NCBI RefSeq assembly: GCF_026410085.1
Contig: NZ_CP112866.1
Coordinates: 124,001 to 188,000, forward strand
Direction of reading: 5' to 3'
From: Pseudomonas quebecensis
GTDB lineage: Bacteria > Pseudomonadota > Gammaproteobacteria > Pseudomonadales > Pseudomonadaceae
DNA: 64,000 nucleotides
Shown here: piece by piece, positions 1-8,612 of the stretch
Numbering within the stretch: position 1 is the first letter of the stretch
Layout of the letters: every line of letters begins with the position of its first letter
Made by a program: the position numbers and the translations under genes
The notes under the pieces: model-generated
What the model was told of the DNA's origin: nothing
Database searches by the model: none
What the model saw: only the letters and a program-made list of their open reading frames with translations

Positions 1-452
1 CGCTGGCGCTGTACCCGCTCAAGGGCTACAGCCTCAGCGTGCCGATTGGCGCGCAGCATCGGGCGCCGAACGTGAGCATCACCGACTACGACCGCAAGAT
101 CGTCTACGCGCGCATCGGCGAGCAACTGCGGGTGGCGGCGATGGTGGACATCGTCGGTTTCGATGCGAGCCTCGACCCCAAACGCCTGGCGCTGATGAAA
201 CGCCAGGCCCTGGAGACTTTACCCCTGGCTGGCGACTATGCCCATGCGGTGGAATGGGCCGGCATGCGTCCGGCCACCCCGACCGGCGTGCCGCTGATTG
301 GCGCCGGTCAATATCGCAACCTGTGGCTGAACCTGGGCCACGGCGCGCTGGGTTTTACCCTGGCCTGTGGCAGCGGCAAACTGCTTGCCGAACTCATCGA
401 CCAACAGGTCACTTCCATTGATATGCAGGGCCTGGCGCCCCGCGCGGCATAA
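1..452 (+). CDS. D-amino-acid dehydrogenase (DadA-like), 3' end only
   Basis: The reading frame is open from the left edge (codons in phase with base 3) to the TAA at 450-452, so the N-terminal FAD-binding part lies outside. The visible 149 residues begin with LALYPLKGYSLSVPIG and contain RPATPTGVPLIG and the closing block LNLGHGALGFTLACGSGK, which are the C-terminal hallmarks of DadA-type flavoproteins that oxidise D-amino acids to 2-oxo acids at the inner membrane. The next gene, 10 bases on, is a RidA-family protein, and the third is an amino-acid-binding protein, so the trio looks like a D-amino-acid utilisation unit. Pseudomonas usually has several DadA paralogues; this one lacks the alr/dadX neighbour on the visible side, so I do not assign the dadA symbol. 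Confidence 0.85.
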   Translation, partial: LALYPLKGYSLSVPIGAQHRAPNVSITDYDRKIVYARIGEQLRVAAMVDIVGFDASLDPKRLALMKRQALETLPLAGDYAHAVEWAGMRPATPTGVPLIGAGQYRNLWLNLGHGALGFTLACGSGKLLAELIDQQVTSIDMQGLAPRAA

Positions 453-462
453 GGAAGCCCCC

Positions 463-813
463 ATGACCATCAACCGAATCAGCAGTAATGAACGCCTGAG
501 CGGCGCCGTGACGTTCAAGAACTTGGTGTTCCTCTCCGGCCAGGTGCCAGGCGACGGTGAGGACGTGGCGACGCAAACCCGCGAAGTCCTCGCCAAGATC
601 GATGGGCTGTTGGCCCAGGCAGGCAGCGACAAGGATCATCTGCTCAATGCAACGATTTATCTGAAAGACATCAGCAGTGGTTTTGCACCGATGAACGCGC
701 AGTGGTCTGCGTGGCTTTCGCCAGGCATGGCGCCGACCCGCACCACCCTGCAAGCGGAACTGGCTCGACCCAGTGTGCTGGTGGAAATCAGCGTGATTGC
801 TGTACGTAAATAA
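463..813 (+). CDS. RidA/YjgF/YER057c/UK114 family protein
   Basis: This 116-residue protein has the normal RidA size. FLSGQVPGD near residues 24-32, the run TREVLAKIDGLLAQAGSD (about 40-57) and the end RPSVLVEISVIAVRK match the trimeric chorismate-mutase-like fold. Members hydrolyse reactive enamine/imine intermediates. Some lack the catalytic Arg; here the ARPSVLVEI segment places an Arg at the usual site. The start at ATG 463 follows AAGGAAG, 11 bases after the dadA-like stop, so the two are probably cotranscribed. A dehydrogenase that releases imino acids next to an iminase is functionally sensible (inference). Confidence 0.88.
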   Translation: MTINRISSNERLSGAVTFKNLVFLSGQVPGDGEDVATQTREVLAKIDGLLAQAGSDKDHLLNATIYLKDISSGFAPMNAQWSAWLSPGMAPTRTTLQAELARPSVLVEISVIAVRK

Positions 814-837
814 CTCAAAGACCAACGGAGAATAACA

Positions 838-1740
838 ATGAAAAAGATCCTGTTGACCGGCTGCACCCTCGGGCTGTTATTGGCCGCACAGGCCCAAGCG
901 AGCACGGCCCCGCTGGACGGCACACTGGCCAAGATCGCCAGCGCCAAGTCAATCACCCTGGGTTATCGCGACGCCTCGGTGCCGTTTTCGTACGTGGGCG
1001 ATCACAGCGGCAAACCCATGGGCTATTCGGTGGACCTGGCAAACAAGATCGTCGAACGCATCCAGCAGAAAACCGGGGTGCCCACCCTCAACGTCAAATA
1101 CAACCTGGTGACCTCCCAAACCCGTATTCCGTTGGTGCAGAACGGCACCGTCGACCTGGAATGCGGCTCCACCGGCGTGACTGCCGAACGGCAGAAACAG
1201 GTGGCGTTTTCCTACGGGTTTATCTATGTGAAAGGCCAGTTGTTGACGGCTAAAGACAGCGGCATCAACGGCTTCGCCGATCTGGCGGGCAAGAATGTGG
1301 TGACCACCGCCGGCACGACCAACGAGCGTTTCCTTAAAAGCTACAACGCCGAGCACAAGGCCAATATGTTTGTGATCAGCGCCAAGGACCATGGCGAAGC
1401 GTTCAAGATGCTGGAGACCGGTCGTGCGGCGGCGTTCTATATGGACGATGCATTGCTCTACGGCGAACGTGCCAAGGCCCGCGACCCGCACAACTGGGTG
1501 GTGGTGGGCGAGGAACAGTCGCGGGAGATCTACAGCTGCATGGTGCGCAAGGAGGACCCGCAGTTTCTGGCGGTGGTCAACGAGACCCTCGGTGACCTGT
1601 ACCGCAGCGGGGAAATCAACGGGATTTACCAGCGCTGGTTTGAACAGCCGATTCCGCCCAAGGGCTTGAACCTTGAGTTCCCGATGACCAGCGAGTTGAA
1701 GGCGATCATTGCCAAGCCGGTCAGCGACCCGGTGGAGTGA
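838..1740 (+). CDS. periplasmic amino-acid-binding protein of an ABC transporter (GltI/AatJ type)
   Basis: This 300-residue protein belongs to solute-binding family 3. A signal peptide (residues 1-21, cleavage after AQA) precedes LAKIASAKSITLGYRDASVP, the usual first strand of the binding lobe. DLECGSTGVTAERQKQVAFS (about 101-120) resembles glutamate/aspartate binders. The start ATG 838 follows GGAGAATAAC. It is 24 bases after the ridA-like gene and closes the group; no permease or ATPase gene follows, because rsmE is on the other strand. It may work with a distant permease or the transporter genes may lie upstream of the window. Substrate is inferred only. Confidence 0.85.
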   Translation: MKKILLTGCTLGLLLAAQAQASTAPLDGTLAKIASAKSITLGYRDASVPFSYVGDHSGKPMGYSVDLANKIVERIQQKTGVPTLNVKYNLVTSQTRIPLVQNGTVDLECGSTGVTAERQKQVAFSYGFIYVKGQLLTAKDSGINGFADLAGKNVVTTAGTTNERFLKSYNAEHKANMFVISAKDHGEAFKMLETGRAAAFYMDDALLYGERAKARDPHNWVVVGEEQSREIYSCMVRKEDPQFLAVVNETLGDLYRSGEINGIYQRWFEQPIPPKGLNLEFPMTSELKAIIAKPVSDPVE

Positions 1741-1767
1741 TGTGCTGATGTGGTAACCCAATCTAAC

Positions 1768-1872
1768 TGTGGGAGCTGGCTTGCCTGCGATAGCTTCACC
1801 CAAGTGTTACTGAAAGACCGAGGTGACTGCATCGCGGGCAAGCCCGGCTCCCACACAAGCCCGCTCCCACAG
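1768..1872. repeat. REP/REPIN element
   Basis: GTGGGAGCTGGCTTGCCTGC at the left end is answered about 60 bases later by ATCGCGGGCAAGCCCGGCTC, then by another half copy CCGCTCCCACAG. These inverted REP cores are typical of intergenic REPINs in the P. fluorescens group. The element separates the convergent binding-protein and rsmE genes and could stop transcripts from both sides. Confidence 0.75.
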
Positions 1873-1900
1873 TTTTGATTGGGTTTGCAAAGTAAGGGCG

Positions 1901-2620
1901 TTAGAAGTCGCCCCAGAGTTGTTGGGCCACGGCCAATGCAACGACGGGCGCGGTTTCGGTACGCAACACCCGCGGCCCAAGGCGGGCGGCGTGGTAGCCG
2001 GCGGCTTGGGCTGTTTCGACTTCATTGTCGGTCAGCCCACCTTCTGGCCCGATCAAAAACGCCAGGCTCGACGGCTTGGCATGGCTGACCATAGGCTCGG
2101 CCACCGGGTGCAGCACCAACTTCAAATCCGCCTCGGTCTGCTTGAGCCAATCGGCCAGCAGCAGCGGCGGGTGGATCACCGGCACCGTCGAACGCCCACA
2201 TTGCTCGCACGCGCTGATCGCCACCTGGCGCCAGTGCAGCAGGCGTTTATCGGCGCGTTCGTCCTTGAGGCGCACTTCGCAGCGGTCGCTGAAGATCGGC
2301 GTGATGGCGTTGACCCCCAGTTCAGTGGCTTTCTGAATCGCCCAATCCATGCGCTCGCCCCGGGACAGCCCCTGGCCGAGGTGGATGTGCAGCGGCGATT
2401 CGGTCTGGCCGGCGAAGCGTTGCGTGAGTTGCACGGTGACGCGTTTCTTACCGACCTCCAGCAACGTGCCGCGAAACTCCTGACCGGAACCGTCGAACAG
2501 TTGCACGGCATCGCCTTCACCCATGCGCAGTACGCGGCTGATGTAATGCGCCTGGGCTTCGGGCAGTTCAACCTCGCCGAGGCTCAGCGGGGTGTCGGTG
2601 AAAAAGCGGGACAGTCTCAT
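1901..2620 (-). CDS. rsmE: 16S rRNA (uracil(1498)-N(3))-methyltransferase RsmE
   Basis: RsmE methylates U1498 of 16S rRNA in the 30S subunit using SAM. The 239-residue protein starts MRLSRFFTDTPLSLGE, has a PUA-like N-terminal domain (about 1-70) and a SPOUT methyltransferase domain with the knot motifs FLIGPEGGLTDNE (188-200) and LGPRVLRTETAPV (214-226). Length and motifs fit the family. The ATG at 2620 is chosen because a longer frame upstream has no family similarity. The gene lies downstream of bioA in the same direction, separated by a repeat. Confidence 0.96.
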   Translation of the reverse strand: MRLSRFFTDTPLSLGEVELPEAQAHYISRVLRMGEGDAVQLFDGSGQEFRGTLLEVGKKRVTVQLTQRFAGQTESPLHIHLGQGLSRGERMDWAIQKATELGVNAITPIFSDRCEVRLKDERADKRLLHWRQVAISACEQCGRSTVPVIHPPLLLADWLKQTEADLKLVLHPVAEPMVSHAKPSSLAFLIGPEGGLTDNEVETAQAAGYHAARLGPRVLRTETAPVVALAVAQQLWGDF

Positions 2621-2651
2621 GTCTGTTCTCTGGAAAAAGGGTGTGCAGAGC

Positions 2652-2696
2652 GGACGCGGAGCGTCCAGGGCTGCATTCCCACGCAGAGCGTGGGAA
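2652..2696. repeat. double-hairpin intergenic repeat
   Basis: Two perfect dyads sit side by side between bioA and rsmE: GGACGC-GGA-GCGTCC (2652-2666) and TTCCCACGC-AGA-GCGTGGGAA (2676-2696). This composite is a common dispersed Pseudomonas repeat, different from the REP family. It could act as a processing or attenuation site between the two genes; that is inference. Confidence 0.7.
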
Positions 2697-2711
2697 CGAT
2701 CATGGGGTGGT

Positions 2712-4118
2712 TTAGCCCGGATCGCGGAAGCCGGGGTGGAAATCCTTCGGCACCGCCACGCTGACATTGCTGTTGGTGGCGATGTCGATGCCTTCGCTGG
2801 CAACCTCGGCGAGGAAGTCGATCTGCTCCGGCGTGATCACATAGGGCGGCAGGAAATACACTACGCTGCCCAACGGCCGCAACAATGCGCCGCGCTCCAG
2901 CGCGTGTTCGAACACCTTGAGGCCACGGCGTTCCTGCCATGGGTAGGCGGTCTTGGTGGCCTTGTCCTGGACCATCTCGATGGCCAGCACCATGCCAGTC
3001 TGACGTACTTCCGACACATGCGGATGGTCGACCAGGTGCGCCGTCGCCGTGGCCATGCGCTGGGCCAGGGCCTTGTTGTTCTCGATAACGTTGTCTTCTT
3101 CGAAAATATCCAGGGTCGCCAAAGCCGCCGCGCACGCCAGCGGGTTGCCGGTGTAGCTGTGGGAATGCAGGAAGGCGCGCAGGGTCGGGTAGTCGTCGTA
3201 GAACGCGTCGTAGACATCATCGGTGGTGACCACCGCCGCCAGCGGCAGGTAACCCCCCGTCAGGGCTTTGGAGAGACACAGGAAGTCCGGACGGATGCCG
3301 GCCTGCTCACAGGCGAACATGCTGCCGGTGCGGCCGAAGCCCACCGCAATTTCATCGTGGATCAGGTGCACGCCGTAGCGGTCGCAGGCTTCGCGCAGCA
3401 GTTTGAGGTACACCGGATGGTACATGCGCATGCCGCCGGCGCCCTGGATCAGCGGTTCGACGATCACCGCGGCGACCGTGGCATGGTGTTCGGCCAGGGT
3501 CTGCTCCATGGCCAGGAACATGGCGCGTGAATGTTCTTCCCAGCTCATGCCTTCGGGACGCAGATAGCAATCGGGGCTCGGTACTTTGATGGTGTCGAGC
3601 AGCAGCGCCTTGTAGGTTTCGGTGAACAGCGGCACATCGCCCACCGACATCGCGGCGATGGTCTCGCCGTGGTAGCTGTTGGTCAGGGTGACGAAGCGCT
3701 TTTTGTCCGGCAGGCCGCGGTTGAGCCAATAGTGGAAGCTCATCTTCAGCGCGACTTCGATGCATGACGAACCGTTATCGGCGTAGAAGCAGCGGGTCAG
3801 GCCTTCGGGCGTCATCGCCACCAGGCGTTCGGACAACTCGATGACCGGCTGGTGGCTGAAGCCGGCAAGGATCACATGTTCGAGTTGATCGACCTGGTCC
3901 TTGATGCGCTGGTTGATGCGCGGGTTGGCATGCCCGAATACATTGACCCACCAGGAGCTGACGGCGTCGAGGTAGCGCTTGCCTTCGAAATCCTCCAGCC
4001 ACACGCCTTCGCCACGCTTGATGGGGATCAGCGGCAGTTGCTGGTGGTCTTTCATCTGGGTGCAGGGATGCCACAGCACCGCGAGGTCGCGTTGCATCCA
4101 CTGGTTGTTCAGGCCCAT
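2712..4118 (-). CDS. bioA: adenosylmethionine-8-amino-7-oxononanoate aminotransferase
   Basis: BioA is a PLP enzyme that uses SAM as amino donor to make 7,8-diaminopelargonate in biotin synthesis. The 468-residue protein has the fold-type I landmarks WWVNVFGHANPRIN (57-70), the PLP-binding HDEIAVGFGRTG (254-265) and the Schiff-base Lys in LSKALTGGYLP (Lys284). The ATG at 4118 has GGAGAGAC just upstream. As in other pseudomonads it sits apart from bioBFHCD and next to rsmE. Because it consumes SAM, it connects loosely with the methionine-cycle genes further along. Confidence 0.96.
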   Translation of the reverse strand: MGLNNQWMQRDLAVLWHPCTQMKDHQQLPLIPIKRGEGVWLEDFEGKRYLDAVSSWWVNVFGHANPRINQRIKDQVDQLEHVILAGFSHQPVIELSERLVAMTPEGLTRCFYADNGSSCIEVALKMSFHYWLNRGLPDKKRFVTLTNSYHGETIAAMSVGDVPLFTETYKALLLDTIKVPSPDCYLRPEGMSWEEHSRAMFLAMEQTLAEHHATVAAVIVEPLIQGAGGMRMYHPVYLKLLREACDRYGVHLIHDEIAVGFGRTGSMFACEQAGIRPDFLCLSKALTGGYLPLAAVVTTDDVYDAFYDDYPTLRAFLHSHSYTGNPLACAAALATLDIFEEDNVIENNKALAQRMATATAHLVDHPHVSEVRQTGMVLAIEMVQDKATKTAYPWQERRGLKVFEHALERGALLRPLGSVVYFLPPYVITPEQIDFLAEVASEGIDIATNSNVSVAVPKDFHPGFRDPG

Positions 4119-4391
4119 CGTGTCTCTCCTCGAAGCGGTCCTGCGACCGGCGCAGGCGAAACAATCGCGCAAGCCTATGCAAAGCAGGGCGGCGTCACAA
4201 CCCATGGCGTGTTAATTGGCAGTAAACACAGGACGGACTGTCACGTTTCTCAGGAATAGTCCTTAATCCTTGGTTAACTTATCGTGCCTAGGCTCTTGAT
4301 CGCATTTCTCGATATTTCAAAGCGAAATTTTCCGCTTTAATTCGATAGTTAACAGGCTAGTCTTGGGCGCAGCTCTTACGGGATTAAGTAC
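4119..4391. other. divergent intergenic region with AT-rich dyad
   Basis: This 273-base region separates divergent bioA and the cytochrome b561 gene and must hold both promoters. The only clear structure is AAAGCG-N8-CGCTTT at 4319-4338, inside a locally AT-rich stretch about 55-75 bases before the cytochrome start. It could be an operator. I see no convincing open reading frame or terminator here. Confidence 0.4.
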
Positions 4392-4943
4392 ATGCAGCTA
4401 CGTAACTCACCGGCCCGGTATGGCTGGGTCAGTATGGTTTTGCACTGGGGCGTGGCCCTGGTGGTGTTTGGCCTGTTTGCCCTGGGCCTGTGGATGGTTG
4501 GACTCGATTATTACAGCGCCTGGCGCAAAGATGCGCCGGACCTGCACAAGAGCATCGGCATCACGCTGTTTGCGGTGATGCTGGTGCGGATCGTCTGGCG
4601 CCTGATCAGCCCGCCGCCACCGCCGCTGGCCAGCTACAGCCGCCTGACCCGGATCGGTGCCGCGTTTGGCCATATGTTCCTGTACGTCGGCCTGTTTGCG
4701 GTGATGATTGCCGGTTACCTGATTTCCACCGCAGACGGTGTCGGTATTCCGGTGTTTGGGCTGTTTGAAATTCCTGCATTGGTTTCCGGTCTACCGGACC
4801 AGGCAGACAACGCCGGCCTGGTGCACCTGTACCTGGCCTGGGTGGTGGTGGTCTTCGCCGGCCTGCATGGCGTGGCTGCGTTGAAACACCACTTTATCGA
4901 TCGTGATGCGACCCTTACGCGAATGCTGGGGCGCAAAGCCTGA
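4392..4943 (+). CDS. cytochrome b561 (CybB-type) membrane protein
   Basis: This 183-residue inner-membrane protein has four predicted helices, beginning [19 protein letters not shown], with His18 in the first helix and His52 in DLHKSIGI, both typical haem b ligands of the bacterial cytochrome b561 family; further His residues lie in the second half. The family moves electrons between ubiquinol and other carriers. The yceI-type gene starts 32 bases after the stop, and CybB-YceI pairing is frequent, so they probably form an operon. Confidence 0.9.
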   Translation: MQLRNSPARYGWVSMVLHWGVALVVFGLFALGLWMVGLDYYSAWRKDAPDLHKSIGITLFAVMLVRIVWRLISPPPPPLASYSRLTRIGAAFGHMFLYVGLFAVMIAGYLISTADGVGIPVFGLFEIPALVSGLPDQADNAGLVHLYLAWVVVVFAGLHGVAALKHHFIDRDATLTRMLGRKA

Positions 4944-4975
4944 TGTTCAACCTCGACTCACAAGGAATAGAAAGC

Positions 4976-5554
4976 ATGTTGAAAAAGACACTCGCTGCTC
5001 TGGCAATCGGTACTGCTCTGCTGTCCGCTGGCCAGGTCATGGCTGCTGACTACAAGATCGACAAGGAAGGCCAGCATGCCTTCATCGACTGGAAAATCAG
5101 CCACCTGGGCTACAGCTTCATCCACGGTACTTTCAAGGACTGGGATGGCACGTTCAGCTGGGATTCGGCCAAGCCTGAAGCCAGCAAAATCGCAGTCGAC
5201 GTGAAAACCGCCAGCCTGTGGTCCAACCACGCCGAGCGTGACAAGCACATCGCCAGCAAGGACTTCCTCGACGTTGCCAAGTTTGCCGACGCCAAGTTCG
5301 TGTCCACCGCCGTTAAATCCACCGGCGATAAAACCGCTGACGTAACCGGTGACCTGACCTTGCACGGCGTGACCAAGCCGGTGACCTTCAAGGCCACGTT
5401 CAACGGTGAAGGCAAAGACCCGTGGGGCGGCGAGCGCGCTGGCTTCAACGCCAAGACCACGCTGAACCTGAACGACTTCGGCATCAAAGGCCCAGGCCCG
5501 TCTTCCCAGACCCTGGACCTGGACATCTCGCTGGAAGGTGTGAAGCAGAAGTAA
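4976..5554 (+). CDS. YceI-family periplasmic protein
   Basis: This 192-residue protein has a signal peptide (residues 1-23, ending GQVMA before ADYKIDK) and the YceI beta-barrel motifs [48 protein letters not shown] and [15 protein letters not shown]. The fold binds polyprenoid chains. The P. aeruginosa protein in the same position (PA0423) has been described as the secreted protease PasP, but I see no classical protease motif, so that role should not be assumed. Start ATG 4976 follows AAGGAAT. Confidence 0.9.
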   Translation: MLKKTLAALAIGTALLSAGQVMAADYKIDKEGQHAFIDWKISHLGYSFIHGTFKDWDGTFSWDSAKPEASKIAVDVKTASLWSNHAERDKHIASKDFLDVAKFADAKFVSTAVKSTGDKTADVTGDLTLHGVTKPVTFKATFNGEGKDPWGGERAGFNAKTTLNLNDFGIKGPGPSSQTLDLDISLEGVKQK

Positions 5555-5571
5555 TGGTGCGGGTTTAAGAA

Positions 5572-5642
5572 AAACCGGATCTCAGGGTCCGGTTTGCTGG
5601 GTGCAAAAAAATGCCCCGTCTCGAGAGAGCGGGGCATTTTTT
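5572..5642. terminator. hairpin plus bidirectional intrinsic terminator
   Basis: Two stems follow yceI. AAACCGGA (5572-5579) pairs with TCCGGTTT (5588-5595). Then an A-run, TGCCCC, a 13-base loop and GGGGCA followed by six T occupy 5605-5642. The second has A and T tracts on both sides, so it can end yceI rightward and rhlE leftward. Confidence 0.85.
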
Positions 5643-5657
5643 ATGCTGCGTAGAAAC

Positions 5658-7535
5658 TCAGCGGTTGCGGGTCAGCAACGCTGGTTTCTCACCACGAGGG
5701 CGGCCTGGCAATTGATCCAACTGCTCCGGGGTCGGGAAGCGATCGACTTTCGACTCCTTGTGGATAATCTTCGGCGCCGGGCCACCGCGCGGGTTCTGCA
5801 CGGCGGGCTCGGAGGAGCGTGGCTGGTCGTCACGGGCTGGACGGCGATTGCGCGAGTCTTCGCGACGGGCCTGGCCATCACGCGGTGCGCCGTTACGCGG
5901 GCCGCTGCGTTTGGCAGGTGGGGTGCCGGTGGTACCGCCGCTGCTGTTGCGTGGGCCATTCTGCCGTGCGCCCTGTGGCTGACCGCCACGAGGAGCGCCT
6001 GCACCCGCGCCCTGTGCCGGAGCACCTGGACGGCGGCCACGGCCCTGGGCCGGCTTGGCCTGGGGCACATAGTCAACGCGGTTACCGAAGTTATCCACAT
6101 CGTCGTCGAGGAATTCGTCCGGGGCTCGGTCGGCGGCGGCGCGCGGTGGCTGGCTCGGCTGGCGCTGTTCGCGCGCCGGGCTGCCTTCACGGGGCTTCTG
6201 CTCACGGGCCGGGCGTTCGCCACGGCTGCTGCCGGCGGTTTTTTCCTTGCCCTTGTCCTTGCCTTTGTCGCGACGACCACCACCACCGCCGCCACCGTTC
6301 GGGCCATCGCCCTTCGGACCGCGTGGGTTGCGTGGGTTGCGCACATCCGGACGCTCGCGCGCTTCAGGCTTCTCGGCCTCCACGGTGCTGGCATCGAAGC
6401 CCATCAGGTCGCCGTCGGCGATTTTCTGCTTGGTCATGCGCTCGATGCTTTTCAGCAATTTTTCTTCGTCCGGTGCCACCAGGGAGATGGCTTCGCCCGA
6501 GCGACCCGCACGGCCGGTACGACCGATACGGTGCACGTAATCTTCATCGACGTTCGGCAGCTCGAAGTTGACGACGTGTGGCAACTGGTCGATATCCAGG
6601 CCGCGGGCGGCAATATCGGTGGCGACCAGAATGCGCACAGTGCCGGCCTTGAAATCGGCCAGGGCTTTGGTGCGCGCGTTCTGGCTCTTGTTACCGTGGA
6701 TGGCCACGGCGGTCAGGCCGTGCTTGTCCAGGTACTCGGCCAGGCGGTTGGCGCCGTGTTTGGTGCGGGTGAACACCAGGACCTGTTCCCACGCGCCGGC
6801 GGTGATCAGGTGAGCCAGCAGCGCACGTTTGTGGCTGGCGGGCAGGCGGAACACGCGTTGCTCGATACGCTCGACCGTGGTGTTCGGCGGCGTGACTTCG
6901 ATGCGCTCCGGGTTATGCAGCAGCTTGCCGGCCAGGGCAGTGATGTCCTGGGAGAACGTTGCCGAGAACAGCAGGTTCTGACGTTTGGCCGGCAGACGGG
7001 CAAGCACTTTTTTCACGTCATGGACAAAGCCCATGTCGAGCATGCGGTCGGCTTCGTCCAGTACGAGGATTTCCACGTGGGACAGATCGACGCTGCCCTG
7101 GCCACACAGGTCGAGCAAACGACCGGGGCAGGCCACCAGCACGTCGACACCGCGGGACATGGCCTGAACCTGTGGGTTCATGCCGACGCCGCCGAAGATG
7201 CAGGCGCTGACGAACTTCAAATCGCGGGCATACAGCTTGAAGCTGTCATGGACCTGGGCGGCAAGTTCGCGGGTAGGGGTCAGGACCAGGACGCGCGGTT
7301 GGCGCGGGCCGTGACGCTGGGATTTGTCCGGATGACCGTTGGGGAACAACCGCTCCAGGATAGGGAGGGCGAAACCGCCGGTTTTACCAGTACCTGTCTG
7401 GGCTGCAACCATCAGGTCGCGACCTTGCAACACGGCGGGAATGGCCCGCTGTTGCACGGGAGTAGGCTCGGTATAGCCCGCTGCCTCGATGGCGCGGACT
7501 AAAGCCTCGGAGAGACCGAGGGAAGCAAAGGACAT
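5658..7535 (-). CDS. rhlE: DEAD-box ATP-dependent RNA helicase RhlE
   Basis: This 625-residue helicase has the full motif series: [14 protein letters not shown] (Q motif, about 23-36), Walker A AQTGTGKT (45-52), PTRELA (87-92), DEAD (160-163), SAT (191-193) and [14 protein letters not shown] near 345-358. RhlE acts in ribosome assembly and RNA remodelling. After about residue 375 the protein becomes a long basic tail rich in Gly, Arg, Pro, Asn and Lys, longer than in E. coli RhlE and probably an RNA-binding or condensate-forming extension. The start at 7535 gives the usual MSFASLGLS beginning. The P. aeruginosa counterpart follows mexAB-oprM, which is not present here. Confidence 0.94.
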   Translation of the reverse strand: MSFASLGLSEALVRAIEAAGYTEPTPVQQRAIPAVLQGRDLMVAAQTGTGKTGGFALPILERLFPNGHPDKSQRHGPRQPRVLVLTPTRELAAQVHDSFKLYARDLKFVSACIFGGVGMNPQVQAMSRGVDVLVACPGRLLDLCGQGSVDLSHVEILVLDEADRMLDMGFVHDVKKVLARLPAKRQNLLFSATFSQDITALAGKLLHNPERIEVTPPNTTVERIEQRVFRLPASHKRALLAHLITAGAWEQVLVFTRTKHGANRLAEYLDKHGLTAVAIHGNKSQNARTKALADFKAGTVRILVATDIAARGLDIDQLPHVVNFELPNVDEDYVHRIGRTGRAGRSGEAISLVAPDEEKLLKSIERMTKQKIADGDLMGFDASTVEAEKPEARERPDVRNPRNPRGPKGDGPNGGGGGGGRRDKGKDKGKEKTAGSSRGERPAREQKPREGSPAREQRQPSQPPRAAADRAPDEFLDDDVDNFGNRVDYVPQAKPAQGRGRRPGAPAQGAGAGAPRGGQPQGARQNGPRNSSGGTTGTPPAKRSGPRNGAPRDGQARREDSRNRRPARDDQPRSSEPAVQNPRGGPAPKIIHKESKVDRFPTPEQLDQLPGRPRGEKPALLTRNR

Positions 7536-7757
7536 GAGTAATCCTGTTTTAGTTAGGGCTTGGCCCAAAGGGATAATCTTGCCGGGCGTGAATGGCGCTT
7601 AGGGGAGCGAAATCCCGTCCGGTCCTGCTGCGTCCGGCGAGCACTCCACCGGCTCGCGCGGGCTGCAAAGCTGCGCTGTAGCGGGGTTGGGTGCCTTTTC
7701 CAGGACCTCAGCGGCCGGGCGTAAGCCTGGCGGAAAGGCCGGAGTATAACAGAGCAA

Positions 7758-8549
7758 TCACGGCGCGCTGCTTTCCTGCTGCTCAACGGTGCGTTCTGCC
7801 GCTGCAATGCCGGCGTTTGCGCCGTACCTGGCGCTCAGTGCAGCGTAGCCTGGTTCTTGCTTGAAACGTTTTAATTCAGCGGCAAACCGCTGCACCAGCA
7901 GGTCCAGGCCCGCGCCACGGCGTACGGCAAGGTACTGCGGCTGGCGGCTGACCACCAGCGGGGCCTGGCTGACCTTGCCTTCCAGGCCCAATGTCTTGAT
8001 CAAATGCTGGCCAACCCGGCGATCGGTGATCAGTAGATCGATACGTCCGAGCAATAATTTGCCGAAGTTCGCCTCATGGCTGGGCGCCGATTCGCGGTAG
8101 AACAGCGCCGAATCGCTGAAATGAGCGCCGTACATGTAGCCCGGCGAGGTGCCGACCGTAAGTCCACGCAGGTCGTCCAGGCGCTGCGCTGGGTGAGGTC
8201 GCTCGTTGGCATAGAACAGCACGAAGTCCACGTCGGACAACGGTTCGCTGGGGTACAGCAACTGGGCGTCGCGCGCCTGGCTGTGGAAAATATCCAGCGC
8301 GCCATCGGCGTGGCCTTGATCCAGCATGGCCAGGCAGCGTTTCCAGGGCAGGAATTGCCACTGCACCTCGACCCCCAGGCGCTGGAACACGATGACGGTG
8401 GTTTCGTAGTCCAGCCCGCGCATGGTGCCTTGGTCTTCGTACACGTAGGGCGCCCACGGCTCGGTGACAATGCGCAGTTTCTCGCCGTAAGCGGCCAGGC
8501 TAAGGCAAGTGAAAAGCACAGCAGTCAACAACTTGAGAATGACGGGCAT
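7758..8549 (-). CDS. periplasmic substrate-binding protein, family 3
   Basis: A signal peptide (about 1-22, ending LAAYG) is followed by EKLRIVTEPWAPYVYEDQGT and GLDYETTVIVFQRLGVEVQW, the opening of an extracellular solute-binding domain. The 263 residues match the stand-alone HisJ-like proteins that Pseudomonas carries without an ABC partner. No permease or ATPase gene is adjacent. A second protein of the same broad kind is encoded at 34196-34933. The ligand is unknown. The possible glycosyltransferase gene lies 63 bases upstream on the same strand and may share a transcript. Confidence 0.8.
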   Translation of the reverse strand: MPVILKLLTAVLFTCLSLAAYGEKLRIVTEPWAPYVYEDQGTMRGLDYETTVIVFQRLGVEVQWQFLPWKRCLAMLDQGHADGALDIFHSQARDAQLLYPSEPLSDVDFVLFYANERPHPAQRLDDLRGLTVGTSPGYMYGAHFSDSALFYRESAPSHEANFGKLLLGRIDLLITDRRVGQHLIKTLGLEGKVSQAPLVVSRQPQYLAVRRGAGLDLLVQRFAAELKRFKQEPGYAALSARYGANAGIAAAERTVEQQESSAP

Positions 8550-8612
8550 GCCCTGAGGTTACGATGCTGGCGCATTAAAGAGAAGCTCTGGCATGCGCAT
8601 CCGCGGCGGCTG

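Noticed and set aside
5601..7502. 633-codon open frame antisense to rhlE
   Set aside because: Low-complexity Ala/Arg/Thr composition mirrors the helicase tail; sense strand explains the region fully.
7536..7757. Possible structured RNA between rhlE and the binding-protein gene
   Set aside because: GC-rich with short dyads, but I could not find the conserved core of 4.5S RNA, tmRNA or a known riboswitch.
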